Counted from the stretch's first letter, positions 30,801 to 38,716 are shown. The stretch: 58,356 nt of DNA from Bacteroidota bacterium (GCA_030147525.1 JASBVF010000008.1:1-58356), one strand, 5' to 3'. The notes: generated from the letters alone by a model not told the origin. Numbers and translations: made by a program.

Positions 30801-33800
30801 GAAGGAAATCTGGCTGAAAGCGGCAAAGCGGGCTGCCCCGTTGACATCATCCCAGAGCTTGTTTTTGAGATAAAATGCGTCCGGGTAGGTCACCACGGCG
30901 TTCAACCGGATGCGGTCGAGGTCGAACTGGTCGAAGCCTTCCGTGCTGTTTTTGAAACCAAAATAATCATCTGTGAAGCCGGGGAAAGCCTGGTCGGTGG
31001 TTTTGAAGGAAAAATTGAGTTCCGTCTCGTCGTTCGGGTGGTTGTAGTCCGTCCGTTTGACGTTGCTCTGGTACGACTGCACCGTGGAGGCCGCCAGTTT
31101 GTTGTGCAGGTTGTCGTATTGGCTGGTCGCAAACCAATACTGGTACAGGATTTTGGGGCCATATTCTTTCGGCAACTTGCCCTCGTTGGTGGCCAGTTTG
31201 GTTTTTGAAACCTTGATGGTGCTGAAAGCCGCCGGCTCTCCATCCGCTATTCCTGCCGTGGCACCCGTTGCCGTTTTGGCATCTTTTTGCTCCACCGTGG
31301 CTGTTTTGGGTAAAATCGGCAGGCGCATGAGCTGGAGCTGGCAGAGCTTGCCCTTCCAATGTTGGTCGGTCGTAATGACGTTGTTCAGGCCGGCAAAACC
31401 CACGTTCAGGCCCTGCGCATTTTGAACTTTGACCGTCGGGATGATGAACTTGGTGCCCACCTGGATATACTCCGTCACCGGGATTTGGAAGTTTTTCAAA
31501 CCCGGATACTCGGACAGCGGCACGTCCTGCACCTCCTCCACGTTCCCGTTGGCATCGTAGCGGCTCAGCCTCACCACGTAGTCGTAGTTGACGTTCCCAA
31601 AGTTTGGCACCTGCGCCGATTGCGGAAAATACTGCTTTTGCCAATCCGTGCCGGGAGGCGCCGCCTTGTCGAACTTGATACGGGTTTCGGCGAAGCCGGG
31701 GTGCCAGTAGCGCTGGTTTCGGCCAGGTGCGTGGTAGTCGAGCAGTTGGGCAACGATGGTATCCGGCAGATTGCCTGTTGTGAAACTAACCGTACCTGTT
31801 TCCTCGGCACCCTTGCCCGTCATGAACTCCCATTTGTCGTTCTTTTTCTCCTGCCATTTTATTTTGTAAGATAGGGTGTAGGCAGTCTTCGGCTCCAGCA
31901 TTTTCAGGGGTTTCAGCGTGGTGCTTTTGGCTTCAGCCACCATTTCGCAAGGGACCGTCGTTGTGCCTTTTTTCAGCAAAAAACCCTCCGTCGGGTCGAG
32001 CACGGGCTTGAAATAGCGGGTCAGCTCGTTGCCGTCCACATCGAGGTCGGTGATGACCAACTCGTGGCCAACGTTCAGGTTGTAGACCAATTTTGGGTTG
32101 GAAAAAATGGGGATGTCCTTGTTCTCGTCGTCGTTGGGGTATTTGTCCGCCACGATGGGCAGGTCAGCCAGTGCTGCATTGGGATTGCTCAAAACGGCGT
32201 TCAGGCAGGCAATGTCCCTGTCGGAAGCCAAGCGGAATTTCAGGTTGAAACTGCCTTCCACCAAGCCGCCCAGCACGGAATATTTACCCGCCAGTTGCCC
32301 ATTGAAAAGGGACGGGTTGGGGAACTGCCCCCGCAGCATGGCCGCGAGGTTGCAGCTCATCACGCTCACCTTGCCCGACTTGAAACCAAGGTTGTACTGC
32401 AAGCCTACATCCGCCCCGATGTAGGCGAACAACTGGCCCTTGACCATCCATCCGTTGAGGCCAAACCGGCGGTCGTCGCATTTCAGGTCGGTCGTCCCCA
32501 GCGCCACATCGAAGCCGAAGCCGCCGTTCACGGCAGCGTAGAAAATGGCCATGTCGAACGATTTGCGCAAGCTGTAATTCAAGCCGAAACAAAATCCATT
32601 CTTTGGGTCAATTTCCCGCTTGGCCTTCTCCGCTGGTGCTGGCCAGCCCGGCACGATTTCGCTGACGTTTGGGATGGGGTCGATGTCCTGCCCAATTTGG
32701 AAATAGTTGCCAACGCTGAAATCCAGCCCAAAAGTGGAAAGCTCGGCCCCCAGGCGGGCGTTGGGCCGCCCGGCCTTGATGTAGAACTTTTCATTGCCTT
32801 CTTTCCAACTGATGAGCATGGCGCCTTTCGACTTTGTGGAGTCAATTTTGAGGCTAAAAAGTTTGAATTCGCCCACTCCCAGGCTGTAATCGGCAAAGGC
32901 GCTGAAATCCCCGGTAATCCGTTTGCTGGGGATGTCCAGCTCAATCTGTGCGCCCATTTTCAAAGGAGCGCCATCCCGCCCGCCCATGCTCGGGGGCATC
33001 ATGAAACCACCGCCCCGCAGGGTGACTTTTTTCAGGCTCATGTTGCCTGCGTCGTTGTTGCCCACTTCTACCAGCAGCGACAAATCCAGCGCCAGCAGTT
33101 GTTGTTTTACGATGGAAAAAATGCCCGTGAGGTAGCCGCCGTAGCTGACTTTTTTAGGTTCGTACTTGAATTTGGAGAGGCTGGCGCCCGGTGTGCTGCC
33201 GTCGCCACGTTCGAGGCTCAGGCCGGGCAGTTTTTCCATATTCCAGTAAAACCCGCCACCGCCGCCCTGCAGCCGGAGGTTGTACGGACCGATGACTTTG
33301 CCGCTCTCCTCTGCGGCACTGGTACCGGTTTTGAGCATGTCCATCGCCGATTTTCCGCCATCGAACACGCTTCCGCCGCCCGCTGCCAGCTCCAAGTCGG
33401 CGAACCAGTACCGGAAGTTGCCCTTGACGGGGTCTTCCAATTTTCCTGTCTGAAAAATGGCCTCGAATTCTCCTTCCATGGCCTCCAGTCCCAGCGCTAC
33501 TTTGGCCCGTGCAATGAAACCACGGCCCCATTTTTTGTCCTCCTCGTTGGTGACTTTGAAAATATTGAGGTTGCCCTCCACGGACACGAAGCCCATCATC
33601 TGCCCTTTGAAGGCGATGGATTCAAGGGTGGTGCGGGAGTAGGCCAGTTTTTCGTTTTCAGGTTTGAAATAAAAACCGATGGTCGAGGTGCCGGAAATGC
33701 CCGTGCCGAGGGCATCTTCCAGCTTGTCGTTTTTCTGGAAAGCGGCATTGGCAGTAGTAGCGGTATTGACGAGGTCGGTGCCCACTTTGCCCTCGTTGCC

Positions 33801-36800
33801 CACTTTCCCCAACATGCTTTCCGGGGACAGGTTGACCTGCACCTGGATGGTGAGGCCAAACTCGTATTTGGCGGCGTCGTACACGAATTTTGGTTTGTCG
33901 AACCAAACGGGGAACCCGAGAATATTGTCCGAAGCATCCTCGCTGCCGCCCCAGGTGCCCATGCTCAGTGTGCGCACACCTTTGAAATTGGCAGCTTTGG
34001 GCACCTCCGTGCCGTCGGGCTTATTGATTTTTAGCGCCGTGAACGCCATTTGCTTGAATTCAAGGTCCAGCCACATATCCTTGAGCGCCTGCGGCAACGT
34101 GGGGTCTTCCCGCTTGAAGGCAATATCGGATTTGCCGTTCAGTTCCACCGAGGGCAGGAACCCGCTCGGCAATCCCTCCAACTCCACCCAGTCCAGGCTG
34201 ACCGTTGAGCTTTCGTCGAGCTTCATGCTCATGCCCGGAATCCAGTCGGCTTTGTAGGTGAACTTGGGGTTAACGCCGTCAATGCCAAATTCGGCGCTGG
34301 GGTGGTACTGGATTTTGCCATCCTTGCCCTTGGCTCGCAGGAAACTCAGGTTGCCGGCGTAGGCGAACAGGTTTTTGTCGGCATCGTCCTTGAAAAGCGG
34401 GCAGCGCAGCTCGCCTTCCAGGTGGGCAGGCTGGTTGTCGTTTTTCCAGGCGTTGGTGAAATCAATTTCGAGCATGCTCACCGAGTACCGCCAGCCCCCC
34501 AGTTTCTTGTTTTGCTCGTAGGGTAAAAATTTTTCCTTGCGAAATGCGCCGCCCAGACCGTTGAAGCCAAAATTGGGGACGGGGCTGAAGTGAAAATCGG
34601 CAATCTCCACCTCCACGTTACCACCCGCCTCGTCCACCGATAGGCCCTGTATTTCCACATGGATTTTCTTGAAATAAAGCCCCATGAAATCAGGTCCGGC
34701 GTACTCGTGCAGTCCTTTCTGGTTTTTGTCGGGGTCAAAATCAAGGTAAATCTCATTGGATTCCCCGGCTTTTAGCATCAAGCCTTCGGCGCCTTCGCCC
34801 ACGAAGTTGAGGACTTTGCCATCGGTGGTTTTCTGCCTGACCCCAGCAATGAATTTCCCAAGTTCCGTTTTCTGATGTACGACAAAGGCGAATTTCAACT
34901 GGCTCTCCGCTTCTTTCGGGGTGGACTTTTCCAAATCACGCAGCTTGAGTTGGCCCTCCGGGAAATCCACGCCGCCCTTGAACGGCACGGCGTACTCGCC
35001 CTGCACATTGAAATACTGGAACCCATCGCAAGTCAGGTAGGCGTAGCTGTGCTGGCTTTCGCTCGGTTTGCCGGAGGCGGGAGCATTTTTTTTGAGAACG
35101 ATGCCACCCGGCTTGTCAGCCGTGCCGTCGAAAAAGCGGTTTTTGACCTTTACGTCGGCATCCAGCAGCAGGTAAAAATCGCCCATCTGCACGCTGGTCG
35201 GGCTGACTTTCACATCTTTCCGCACGAACTGGGTGTAGGTTTCGGCATTCACTTTCACCAGCAGCGTGAACTCGACTTTTGTGTTCTCCGAGGTGTAGTT
35301 CGTGCCACCCTCGATCTTGAAATCGGTGATGAGCAGGCGGGTATTGTCTGGCAGTGTGGTGTTGGTGATGCCCATTTTGGTGAGCAAATCCGGCGTCAGG
35401 TTGATGGGTAGTTTCCGTTCGCCGCCAGTCGGCAGGGCGTCAATGTTTTCAAAAGTAAAATTGGAAGCGCCTCGGTCAATGGCCTTTGCAGCGGCCCAGT
35501 TGCTGCCGTTTTGCTCCATGTTGAGTTGTATCCCCAAAAAATCAATGGCCAGCACATCGTCAATGATGGGAAAGCCACCCACGAGATGCTGTTTCATCTC
35601 TGCCACCATGGCAGATTTATGGGCTTCCAGCAGTAGGTCAGGGGTGAAATTCTTCGAGCTGGCGAGACTGCCCTCCGCAGTGACGGCCGGGAAATCAGGG
35701 GCATAAAATTTATCGTACACCCTGTCGAGCATTTGCCCGATGCCCTCTGCATCATTTGGGTCAAACGGCTGGTAGGCATGGCAGTCGCACTGCACCCCTT
35801 CCGTTTGCACTTCGATGCGGTTCAGTTCAAAATTGCCTGCGCCCGTTGCCCTTCCGATGAAGTTGAACTGGACAATTTCGTTGCCTTGCTTCACGACCAG
35901 TTCCAGCGCCAGTTCCTCGTTCCCGTCCTCGTCCTTTTCGGTGTAGCGGATGCGGGCCTCCACGAGGTTGGCCGGTCTGTCTTCGATTTTCAGCCCATTT
36001 TCAGCAATGGTGTACTCCTGCAGTTTGTACCGCTCATCCGGCAACTGGTAGGGGTCAACCAACAGGTGCTTGATGTCCAGGTTGTTCAGCTCAAACTTGG
36101 GGTTCCGGTCGTTGTACCCAAAAATGGCCTGGAGACGGTTTTTGATAACGGCCTTGTCGCCGTGGAGCAGTTTGTCAAAATTGCTGGCGGAAATGGACAT
36201 CGAAAACACCCCAGACAGGTCGGCACTGGGCATGAACTGTTTACCCTGCGGCCCAAAATCTTTGAGCACTGCCTGCACTTTCGAGTCGGCAGACACCTGC
36301 ATTTTTCCACTCCACAGGCTCATGGTGCGCTGGCCCTGCACCAGGCTGATGTTCAGGTTTTCTTGCCCAAAATTGCTGAGTTCGGCGCTGTAGTCGAACG
36401 GCTCGTCCAGCACCGGGACTTTCAGCTGACCGGAAAGCCAGGTACGCTGCGCTTTTCCTTTGGCAATGCGCAGTTGCAGGCTGTCGACTGAGTAGGGCCA
36501 GGCGCCCATGCGGCCTTTGTCCAGCGGGAGCAGGTTTGTTTTATAAAAATGTCCCTGCCCGCCGGTGGCATCGAGGGCAAAGCTGCCGCGGTCGAGTTGG
36601 ACGGGTTTGGCATCGCCCAGCAGGTTGAAACCCGGCGGGAATGCCACGGAAACCTCGCTCAGGTAAAGCCCCTGCCACTCCTCCCGGTCGGTTTGCGGAT
36701 GGGAAGTGGCGAGTTTGTTGCCACCGGACTTTTGCCATTCGCTGAGGTCGAGTGAGCCGTTTTTCATTGAAAACTGATAGCCGGGCATTGCCGGCAGCGT

Positions 36801-38558
36801 GAACGCATCGAATTTTTTGATGCTGCCGAGGTATTCGTATGGGTCGGACTTACTGCTGGCCAGGCGGAAGCGGACGGGGCCGCCCGTGGCCGATTTCATC
36901 AGCGTGGAGTCAACGGTGATTTCGTTGTCGAGGAGGAGCGACTTGAAGCCGGCACAGTCAATGTTCATGCCCGTTTTGTCCGATTCGCCACCTGCGCCGG
37001 TGTAGAAAATTCCGGCATAAACGCCGCCCACTCCCCCACCGTGAGCGACCGGCAGCCGAGCGCCGCTCCTGATGCCGTAGGGCGTGATGGGGATTTCCAA
37101 GGGGCCGAAACTGTTGAGCGTGCCATCGTCGTTGACTTGCCAGGCGGTGCAGTTCATGTAGGCGTTGCGGGGCGTGAAGCGCAGTTCGTTGACCGTCACC
37201 ATGTATGGCCCCTGGTCGCTTTTTATGCCCACGGGCAGGTTAACATAGCTGCTATTTGGGTCCATTTGGCCAGTCAGGTTGTTGCGGAACGGGCCATTTT
37301 CGAACTCATTATAGAGATTTTGAAAATAGTAATCCGGCTGGTACCAGCCCTGCTTGAAATCATAGTACATGGCACTCTGGCTCACTGCCTCTATACTGGC
37401 GGCTTCGTAACAGCGGTTCGTGTTGGCTTTCACCTTCAAATCTCTGAAATGAACCTGCACCAACGCACTCAGCATCGGGATTTTTACATGACCGTACCCT
37501 GAATACCCGCCCCCACTCTGTACCGCTTTTTTTACAGTCATGTCGAACCAGCCAATCTTGATGGTATCGCCCACCTCCACCACGGCAGTGGTGTAATCCT
37601 GCGTAAAAATCGGCCCGAAATCCGTGTTGAAGACCTCGCAGCCCTGCGGGCAAACCCTCGCCTCCTCCATGTCTTCCGCTGCCTGGTTGCTGATAAACGG
37701 AGGGAACCCGTCGCCATAGACAAAGCTGCAAACAGCACTGAACCCGCCATTGCGGAACATCAAGCCGGGCTTGAGCATGTTGCGGGCCTGCACCCGCCAG
37801 GCGTAACTGTGGCCGGGCTGTAAAATGGGGTCGGCAGGACCATATATCAGCGAGGGCGACATGGTGGTGCGCTCCAGTATTTTCAGGCTGAAATCGAAGC
37901 CGTCGTTGGGGTCAACGCCGGGTTGGAGTTCCACGAGTTGGAAGAGGTACTCGACCGGGGCGGGGTTGTTTCCGGAGCCGGGGTGCAGGGGCGTCCAGGT
38001 GAAGGTTTGGCTTTGCATGGGCGCTTGTAGCACGTTGCTGCCGCAGGCAGGCAACTGCAACATCGGCGGCTCGTTGAGGAAAAAGCCGCCCGTGACGCAG
38101 GTTTTTCGGGAGATGGGGACGTTGCGCTCCAGGTCAATGACTTCCACGCAAATCCGGTTCAATCCTTCGGGCATGATGACGCTGCCTTGCCCCTGTCCTG
38201 CCGCCCCGATGAGCGCTTCGGGCTGTAGGTAAGGTTGCAGCGCAAAACCGTCGAGCAAGACGGGTTGGTTCATGTTCAGGCGGATGGGCTGGAGGCCGTA
38301 GTTGGGGTCGGTGGTATAGAGGGTTTTGCCGTTGTTTTCGAGGTAGAGTTTCAGGCGGGTGTCCCGGTAGGGTTCCACCGGGTCGAGGAGGGCGGCGGTG
38401 AAGACGAGGTCTTGGGCCCGCTGGGTGCCGTAAACGCTGAGGTCGAGCGAATGGGGCGGGATGAGCAGTCCGGTGAGCGAAACGGGATAGACTTGCTGGG
38501 CAAAGGCGGTGTTTGCCAGAAATAGAAAAGCAAAAAAAGTTAGTAATCGACTGCTCAT
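21861..38558 (-). CDS. 5565-residue secreted giant protein, TANFOR-like with CBM6, four LamG and about ten choice-of-anchor-D domains
   Basis: The frame is open for 16.7 kb from an ATG with a clear signal peptide (cut after NTAFA). Residues 20-175 (YPVSLTGLLIPPHSLDLSVY) and the FN3-like 175-290 (YGPADPILQPGHSYAWRVQA) resemble the TANFOR domain proteins of Bacteroidota, as I recall them. Residues 300-2140 are a long beta-rich body, including a segment with AGRPNARLGAELSTFGLDFS and FAYIGADVGLQYNLGFKSG. Residues 2140-3180 resemble no domain I know. A CBM6-like domain lies at 3180-3330 (KVEAENYALPN...HLDYLHF). Ten choice-of-anchor-D repeats alternate with four LamG-like modules starting near 3586, 4063, 4429 and 5323. 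Each LamG module holds LDEFRIWN, CELKGDE and YYDFNQG, and ends in NWV...C. No T9SS C-terminal domain is visible. A hairpin lies 13 nt before the start. It is probably a surface or periplasmic scaffold or adhesin. Confidence 0.88.
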   Translation of the reverse strand: MSSRLLTFFAFLFLANTAFAQQVYPVSLTGLLIPPHSLDLSVYGTQRAQDLVFTAALLDPVEPYRDTRLKLYLENNGKTLYTTDPNYGLQPIRLNMNQPVLLDGFALQPYLQPEALIGAAGQGQGSVIMPEGLNRICVEVIDLERNVPISRKTCVTGGFFLNEPPMLQLPACGSNVLQAPMQSQTFTWTPLHPGSGNNPAPVEYLFQLVELQPGVDPNDGFDFSLKILERTTMSPSLIYGPADPILQPGHSYAWRVQARNMLKPGLMFRNGGFSAVCSFVYGDGFPPFISNQAAEDMEEARVCPQGCEVFNTDFGPIFTQDYTTAVVEVGDTIKIGWFDMTVKKAVQSGGGYSGYGHVKIPMLSALVQVHFRDLKVKANTNRCYEAASIEAVSQSAMYYDFKQGWYQPDYYFQNLYNEFENGPFRNNLTGQMDPNSSYVNLPVGIKSDQGPYMVTVNELRFTPRNAYMNCTAWQVNDDGTLNSFGPLEIPITPYGIRSGARLPVAHGGGVGGVYAGIFYTGAGGESDKTGMNIDCAGFKSLLLDNEITVDSTLMKSATGGPVRFRLASSKSDPYEYLGSIKKFDAFTLPAMPGYQFSMKNGSLDLSEWQKSGGNKLATSHPQTDREEWQGLYLSEVSVAFPPGFNLLGDAKPVQLDRGSFALDATGGQGHFYKTNLLPLDKGRMGAWPYSVDSLQLRIAKGKAQRTWLSGQLKVPVLDEPFDYSAELSNFGQENLNISLVQGQRTMSLWSGKMQVSADSKVQAVLKDFGPQGKQFMPSADLSGVFSMSISASNFDKLLHGDKAVIKNRLQAIFGYNDRNPKFELNNLDIKHLLVDPYQLPDERYKLQEYTIAENGLKIEDRPANLVEARIRYTEKDEDGNEELALELVVKQGNEIVQFNFIGRATGAGNFELNRIEVQTEGVQCDCHAYQPFDPNDAEGIGQMLDRVYDKFYAPDFPAVTAEGSLASSKNFTPDLLLEAHKSAMVAEMKQHLVGGFPIIDDVLAIDFLGIQLNMEQNGSNWAAAKAIDRGASNFTFENIDALPTGGERKLPINLTPDLLTKMGITNTTLPDNTRLLITDFKIEGGTNYTSENTKVEFTLLVKVNAETYTQFVRKDVKVSPTSVQMGDFYLLLDADVKVKNRFFDGTADKPGGIVLKKNAPASGKPSESQHSYAYLTCDGFQYFNVQGEYAVPFKGGVDFPEGQLKLRDLEKSTPKEAESQLKFAFVVHQKTELGKFIAGVRQKTTDGKVLNFVGEGAEGLMLKAGESNEIYLDFDPDKNQKGLHEYAGPDFMGLYFKKIHVEIQGLSVDEAGGNVEVEIADFHFSPVPNFGFNGLGGAFRKEKFLPYEQNKKLGGWRYSVSMLEIDFTNAWKNDNQPAHLEGELRCPLFKDDADKNLFAYAGNLSFLRAKGKDGKIQYHPSAEFGIDGVNPKFTYKADWIPGMSMKLDESSTVSLDWVELEGLPSGFLPSVELNGKSDIAFKREDPTLPQALKDMWLDLEFKQMAFTALKINKPDGTEVPKAANFKGVRTLSMGTWGGSEDASDNILGFPVWFDKPKFVYDAAKYEFGLTIQVQVNLSPESMLGKVGNEGKVGTDLVNTATTANAAFQKNDKLEDALGTGISGTSTIGFYFKPENEKLAYSRTTLESIAFKGQMMGFVSVEGNLNIFKVTNEEDKKWGRGFIARAKVALGLEAMEGEFEAIFQTGKLEDPVKGNFRYWFADLELAAGGGSVFDGGKSAMDMLKTGTSAAEESGKVIGPYNLRLQGGGGGFYWNMEKLPGLSLERGDGSTPGASLSKFKYEPKKVSYGGYLTGIFSIVKQQLLALDLSLLVEVGNNDAGNMSLKKVTLRGGGFMMPPSMGGRDGAPLKMGAQIELDIPSKRITGDFSAFADYSLGVGEFKLFSLKIDSTKSKGAMLISWKEGNEKFYIKAGRPNARLGAELSTFGLDFSVGNYFQIGQDIDPIPNVSEIVPGWPAPAEKAKREIDPKNGFCFGLNYSLRKSFDMAIFYAAVNGGFGFDVALGTTDLKCDDRRFGLNGWMVKGQLFAYIGADVGLQYNLGFKSGKVSVMSCNLAAMLRGQFPNPSLFNGQLAGKYSVLGGLVEGSFNLKFRLASDRDIACLNAVLSNPNAALADLPIVADKYPNDDENKDIPIFSNPKLVYNLNVGHELVITDLDVDGNELTRYFKPVLDPTEGFLLKKGTTTVPCEMVAEAKSTTLKPLKMLEPKTAYTLSYKIKWQEKKNDKWEFMTGKGAEETGTVSFTTGNLPDTIVAQLLDYHAPGRNQRYWHPGFAETRIKFDKAAPPGTDWQKQYFPQSAQVPNFGNVNYDYVVRLSRYDANGNVEEVQDVPLSEYPGLKNFQIPVTEYIQVGTKFIIPTVKVQNAQGLNVGFAGLNNVITTDQHWKGKLCQLQLMRLPILPKTATVEQKDAKTATGATAGIADGEPAAFSTIKVSKTKLATNEGKLPKEYGPKILYQYWFATSQYDNLHNKLAASTVQSYQSNVKRTDYNHPNDETELNFSFKTTDQAFPGFTDDYFGFKNSTEGFDQFDLDRIRLNAVVTYPDAFYLKNKLWDDVNGAARFAAFSQISFGETVHFDYRTIPNFNIDFGCAIGGNQLTTYNSLLNSDKSLTLVNLKKYWNSRIVNPQNDQAWLGNFLLPGNGNNNLSAAEITNRKLKSYSAYSGKQVLEGWKGDVLTDPQSFGMIYQDQRSRIMGLQYMTLRATIDKAYANAVHAAVFGNSAEAVKDAAVKISQRYGHSDAWHDQFWNFSEHKVSGTYVKSYGGILGNTPDYEQGTFGPTQWVYTSPKASSTKEDFSPHKNWYQNTSKTVTGEAAAYYAGKVQINIPKLAKWQDMGQSVRSSFNSYPSYQVAVSPNRPGASSTTGVANANVSATNTGAAAFKFSRQGADVFLDDFPRDANIASIEIQFADAYGNYKRAAFWDGPANEVDLYDASGKRAIKYNASLPGTDGSINLSELFQIPATDGNTIATWSKGNVYRNSGVKVLVRTNQGTYTFDKNASTALVALDNKNLSHDSQRQKAVHFSRGAGASANMLTMKMIGSAGNWDFGGCLVVDDETKQAVAHLDKNRKLTRYSYNADGYLASTSSYADGSPMVELDPTRNYTLYVAKAGQTQYSAALQLDKTQFWRDKVGQFFEEGTFGEANKGTVDPLGLVAYPRGASAIAVPGKVEAENYALPNLPMLKGFGMAYRENNLNSNWYYREGDGVGIIKENEDNVVYAIETGDWFAYKINVQTAGKYVVDIRGRANGADRKLDMEIDGKPVASASIILKQTPDGGYWNPWRKAPMDVTRLEGFDLPAGEHVLKLRFTGEFHLDYLHFKALAPDIEIKGNGVEILDNATGYNTNTGTDFGNQPCPAAPRIFTIANKGTGSLKLTGNPTVKLSGANATDFKVVQFPKSNLLVENALDSFAIQFLPTDKNLGERSAIVTVESNAKDAQKQVFTFNIRANNHPVEVELRSGSNVLASSAAPPQAGAANDFGEIAQQATTREFTLFNLGKYPMKATYTVEGDAAGEFQLQNFPTELAAGKSQNFTVTYQAASNKLGIRDAILKIQTIDCDENPYLVPLHAFIPGGAISLNEFNDFVKVPANNLLNKDFTLEAWVNVSPERKNGYLFDFDNPSTIDQIRLSFAGGPNGNPQLVIDNGGGSRGSWEASEKLPLNKWAHLALTVQGTTGRIFINGKPSPPFTIVAPVNVTRYTCKIGSAERGGTAQFDEFRIWDVALSEAEIRGRMNCELKGDEYGLRLYYPFNQGFAGGDNTSFTHVNDQRPSADMGGSLNWSVKRTGTKSNWVTGRTYLQPKPVCTDQFPQITLASAEGKHIFNKAAVSPETDFGMVKAGETKSLTFTIKNPGGQALQLTGQPKITVSGEDASQFKLSPDFQTASIPANGTAKFTVQYAPIGMGFERSCTLNISHNAQGGGTFVVNLRGEVETPGLALSYNDVGIQDESANIGLSDGTEFGTQALNSETTRNFSIKNTGNSPLIINAVTVGQGDFTVKLPELRTVPPGQTSTFPVIFKPTKTGQQKTTVSIKTNLTGTAAEWTYAVAGTGASPANTLAFDGDDVLEIPQPISLENDFTVEAWVNIKTYKKGWTWLQFNRENSTDKIALVSNDGAMYLETTLNGTKQSLFLGGGASTGEWSHLTLAFRDGSVYFYGHNKNCLGNSNSPCPVFSQAVAIPKGMFRCVIGAGNNFILDEFRIWNRWLSVDEVAARLQCELKGDENGLAIYYDFNQGVPGGDNAPISFSTNKKTGAANHGVLKKFALSGMNSNWVASENGVTKDKCPAFIPFSFAVKRQTMFWDNKSQSLSIPGQIICQSGSLIHDFSNTPQLNEVRDTLQIENLTDAPIAPTLTISGDAAADYRFSPASIGSIPAKGKAAVVLIFKPTITGERKAEIAIVAGQALPWKGLVRGTGLEAATALNFSPYQDDYIQAPTGDYFKDDFTIEAWVNDWGITVSLNTLLDFSDGNGNRIAITNRPPYPSIAISKNNVNSGTEGVSYESFQGWTHIALTMRGNEGKLYLNGQLRKTFTADPPKAGGWNQNFIGKQGWFTLDELRIWGRCLPQQEILARMNCQLSGNENQLLLYYPFNQGRPAQDNTSSPPIVTDGRVGATGGGAMKNFALSGNSSNWVTGGSPVVSNCAVFVPSAEIVLQGGQPLAAIAKGSTQPVTDNATDFGIIAIGGELVRQFELGNIGGAPLNISSITVSGPGAADFTVSNPNAFTLAFGEKTSFAIQFKPTALGERKATINIQSNQPGGSWTFAVAGQVIPESPEIDIVLNASERYTYNGLNLERKVSNVPVENANKGKSIPSGGTLDMGEAKLGVNPTFMLAIKNTGNKPLLLTGETKIKVTGPHADQFFIYNPGLSWGNPDLTFNEGNVSSQQEVYFMAQFKPTGANGDRSATLTIESNDPDEGSYVINLRGKKIGSNPQISIRENETEISLVNNANPSAQTDFGTVNIGYEKWLRYTITNGQGLDPLAFTGQPKVVVSGPDKEQFEALLAETSAYGHGAQSYTLLHTLSLDVKFKPSGENGERTVTLTIPSNDPKNGNFVIHLKGNVLASLPEIEISPYGGEVIANNGQFHIGESYPGEGLSRGFTITNTGPGTLNLTGSPKVELSSPDANQFSIDYQPNNGSLSPKGGQEWFGIVFTPSGTPGERNATLAILSNDADEGSYVIQLKGTALEGRPEIDVRTLSGSSIASGAEAGTLTDFGETRAFEQTRDLTFTLSNTGQGTLNLTGEPKIAISGPHAGQFEVLSNLNTNSVTPQGSITFTVRFKPTGNPGQRTATLTISNNDADESQYVVNLKGQCLAGVGPNTGEALHFGSNSTVNIGQFGTLDMNSMTVEFYIKPDQNGYGGILSRGSNDGSFAVSIDNNGYLNIKTNTWEWNKPRQDKTLTVAKLDWNKWYHVAISHDGSNYSCYIDGVLKKTEAFGNIPNGGSFIIGRSSNGNSFQGALDELRIWNKVLSSTEINSRKNCELKGSEAALAAYYDFNQGTAGSDNSSEKEPELDWQNKTIYKFYAYDRIKGSTNKSMMNGFLFTGTTANWLKGSPVTSGVKCP

Positions 38559-38570
38559 ATTTAATCGGTG

Positions 38571-38603
38571 AAATCACGGTGATTTTAAAAATCACCGTGA
38601 TTT
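38571..38603 (-). promoter_or_regulatory. Long perfect hairpin just upstream of the giant gene
   Basis: AAATCACGGTGATTT at 38571-38585 is followed, after three bases, by its exact complement at 38589-38603. On the minus-strand transcript the hairpin lies 13 to 45 nt before the ATG of the 5565-residue protein, inside the 158-bp gap after the outer-membrane barrel gene. It could be an attenuator, an mRNA-processing or stability element, or an operator. Nothing in the sequence decides among these. Confidence 0.6.
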
Positions 38604-38672
38604 GGTTTTAAACAGTTTAATTGGGTTATTGTATTTGATTTTTTGGGGCTTGCCCGCGAGGATGATTGGAAC

Positions 38673-38696
38673 GCGGATTAGGCGGATTTTGCGGAT
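38673..38696. repeat. Short GCGGAT direct repeats
   Basis: Three copies of GCGGAT occur at 9-bp steps (38673, 38682, 38691) in the intercistronic gap. The pattern resembles the short GCGGATT-type intergenic repeats seen in many bacteria. It may be a remnant of a dispersed palindrome. Confidence 0.35.
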
Positions 38697-38716
38697 GAAA
38701 ACGGTTTTTTTCCTCG

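Noticed and set aside
32064-34034. Plus-strand open frame (about 656 codons) opposite the giant gene
   Set aside because: It is an antisense shadow of the giant gene without recognisable motifs.
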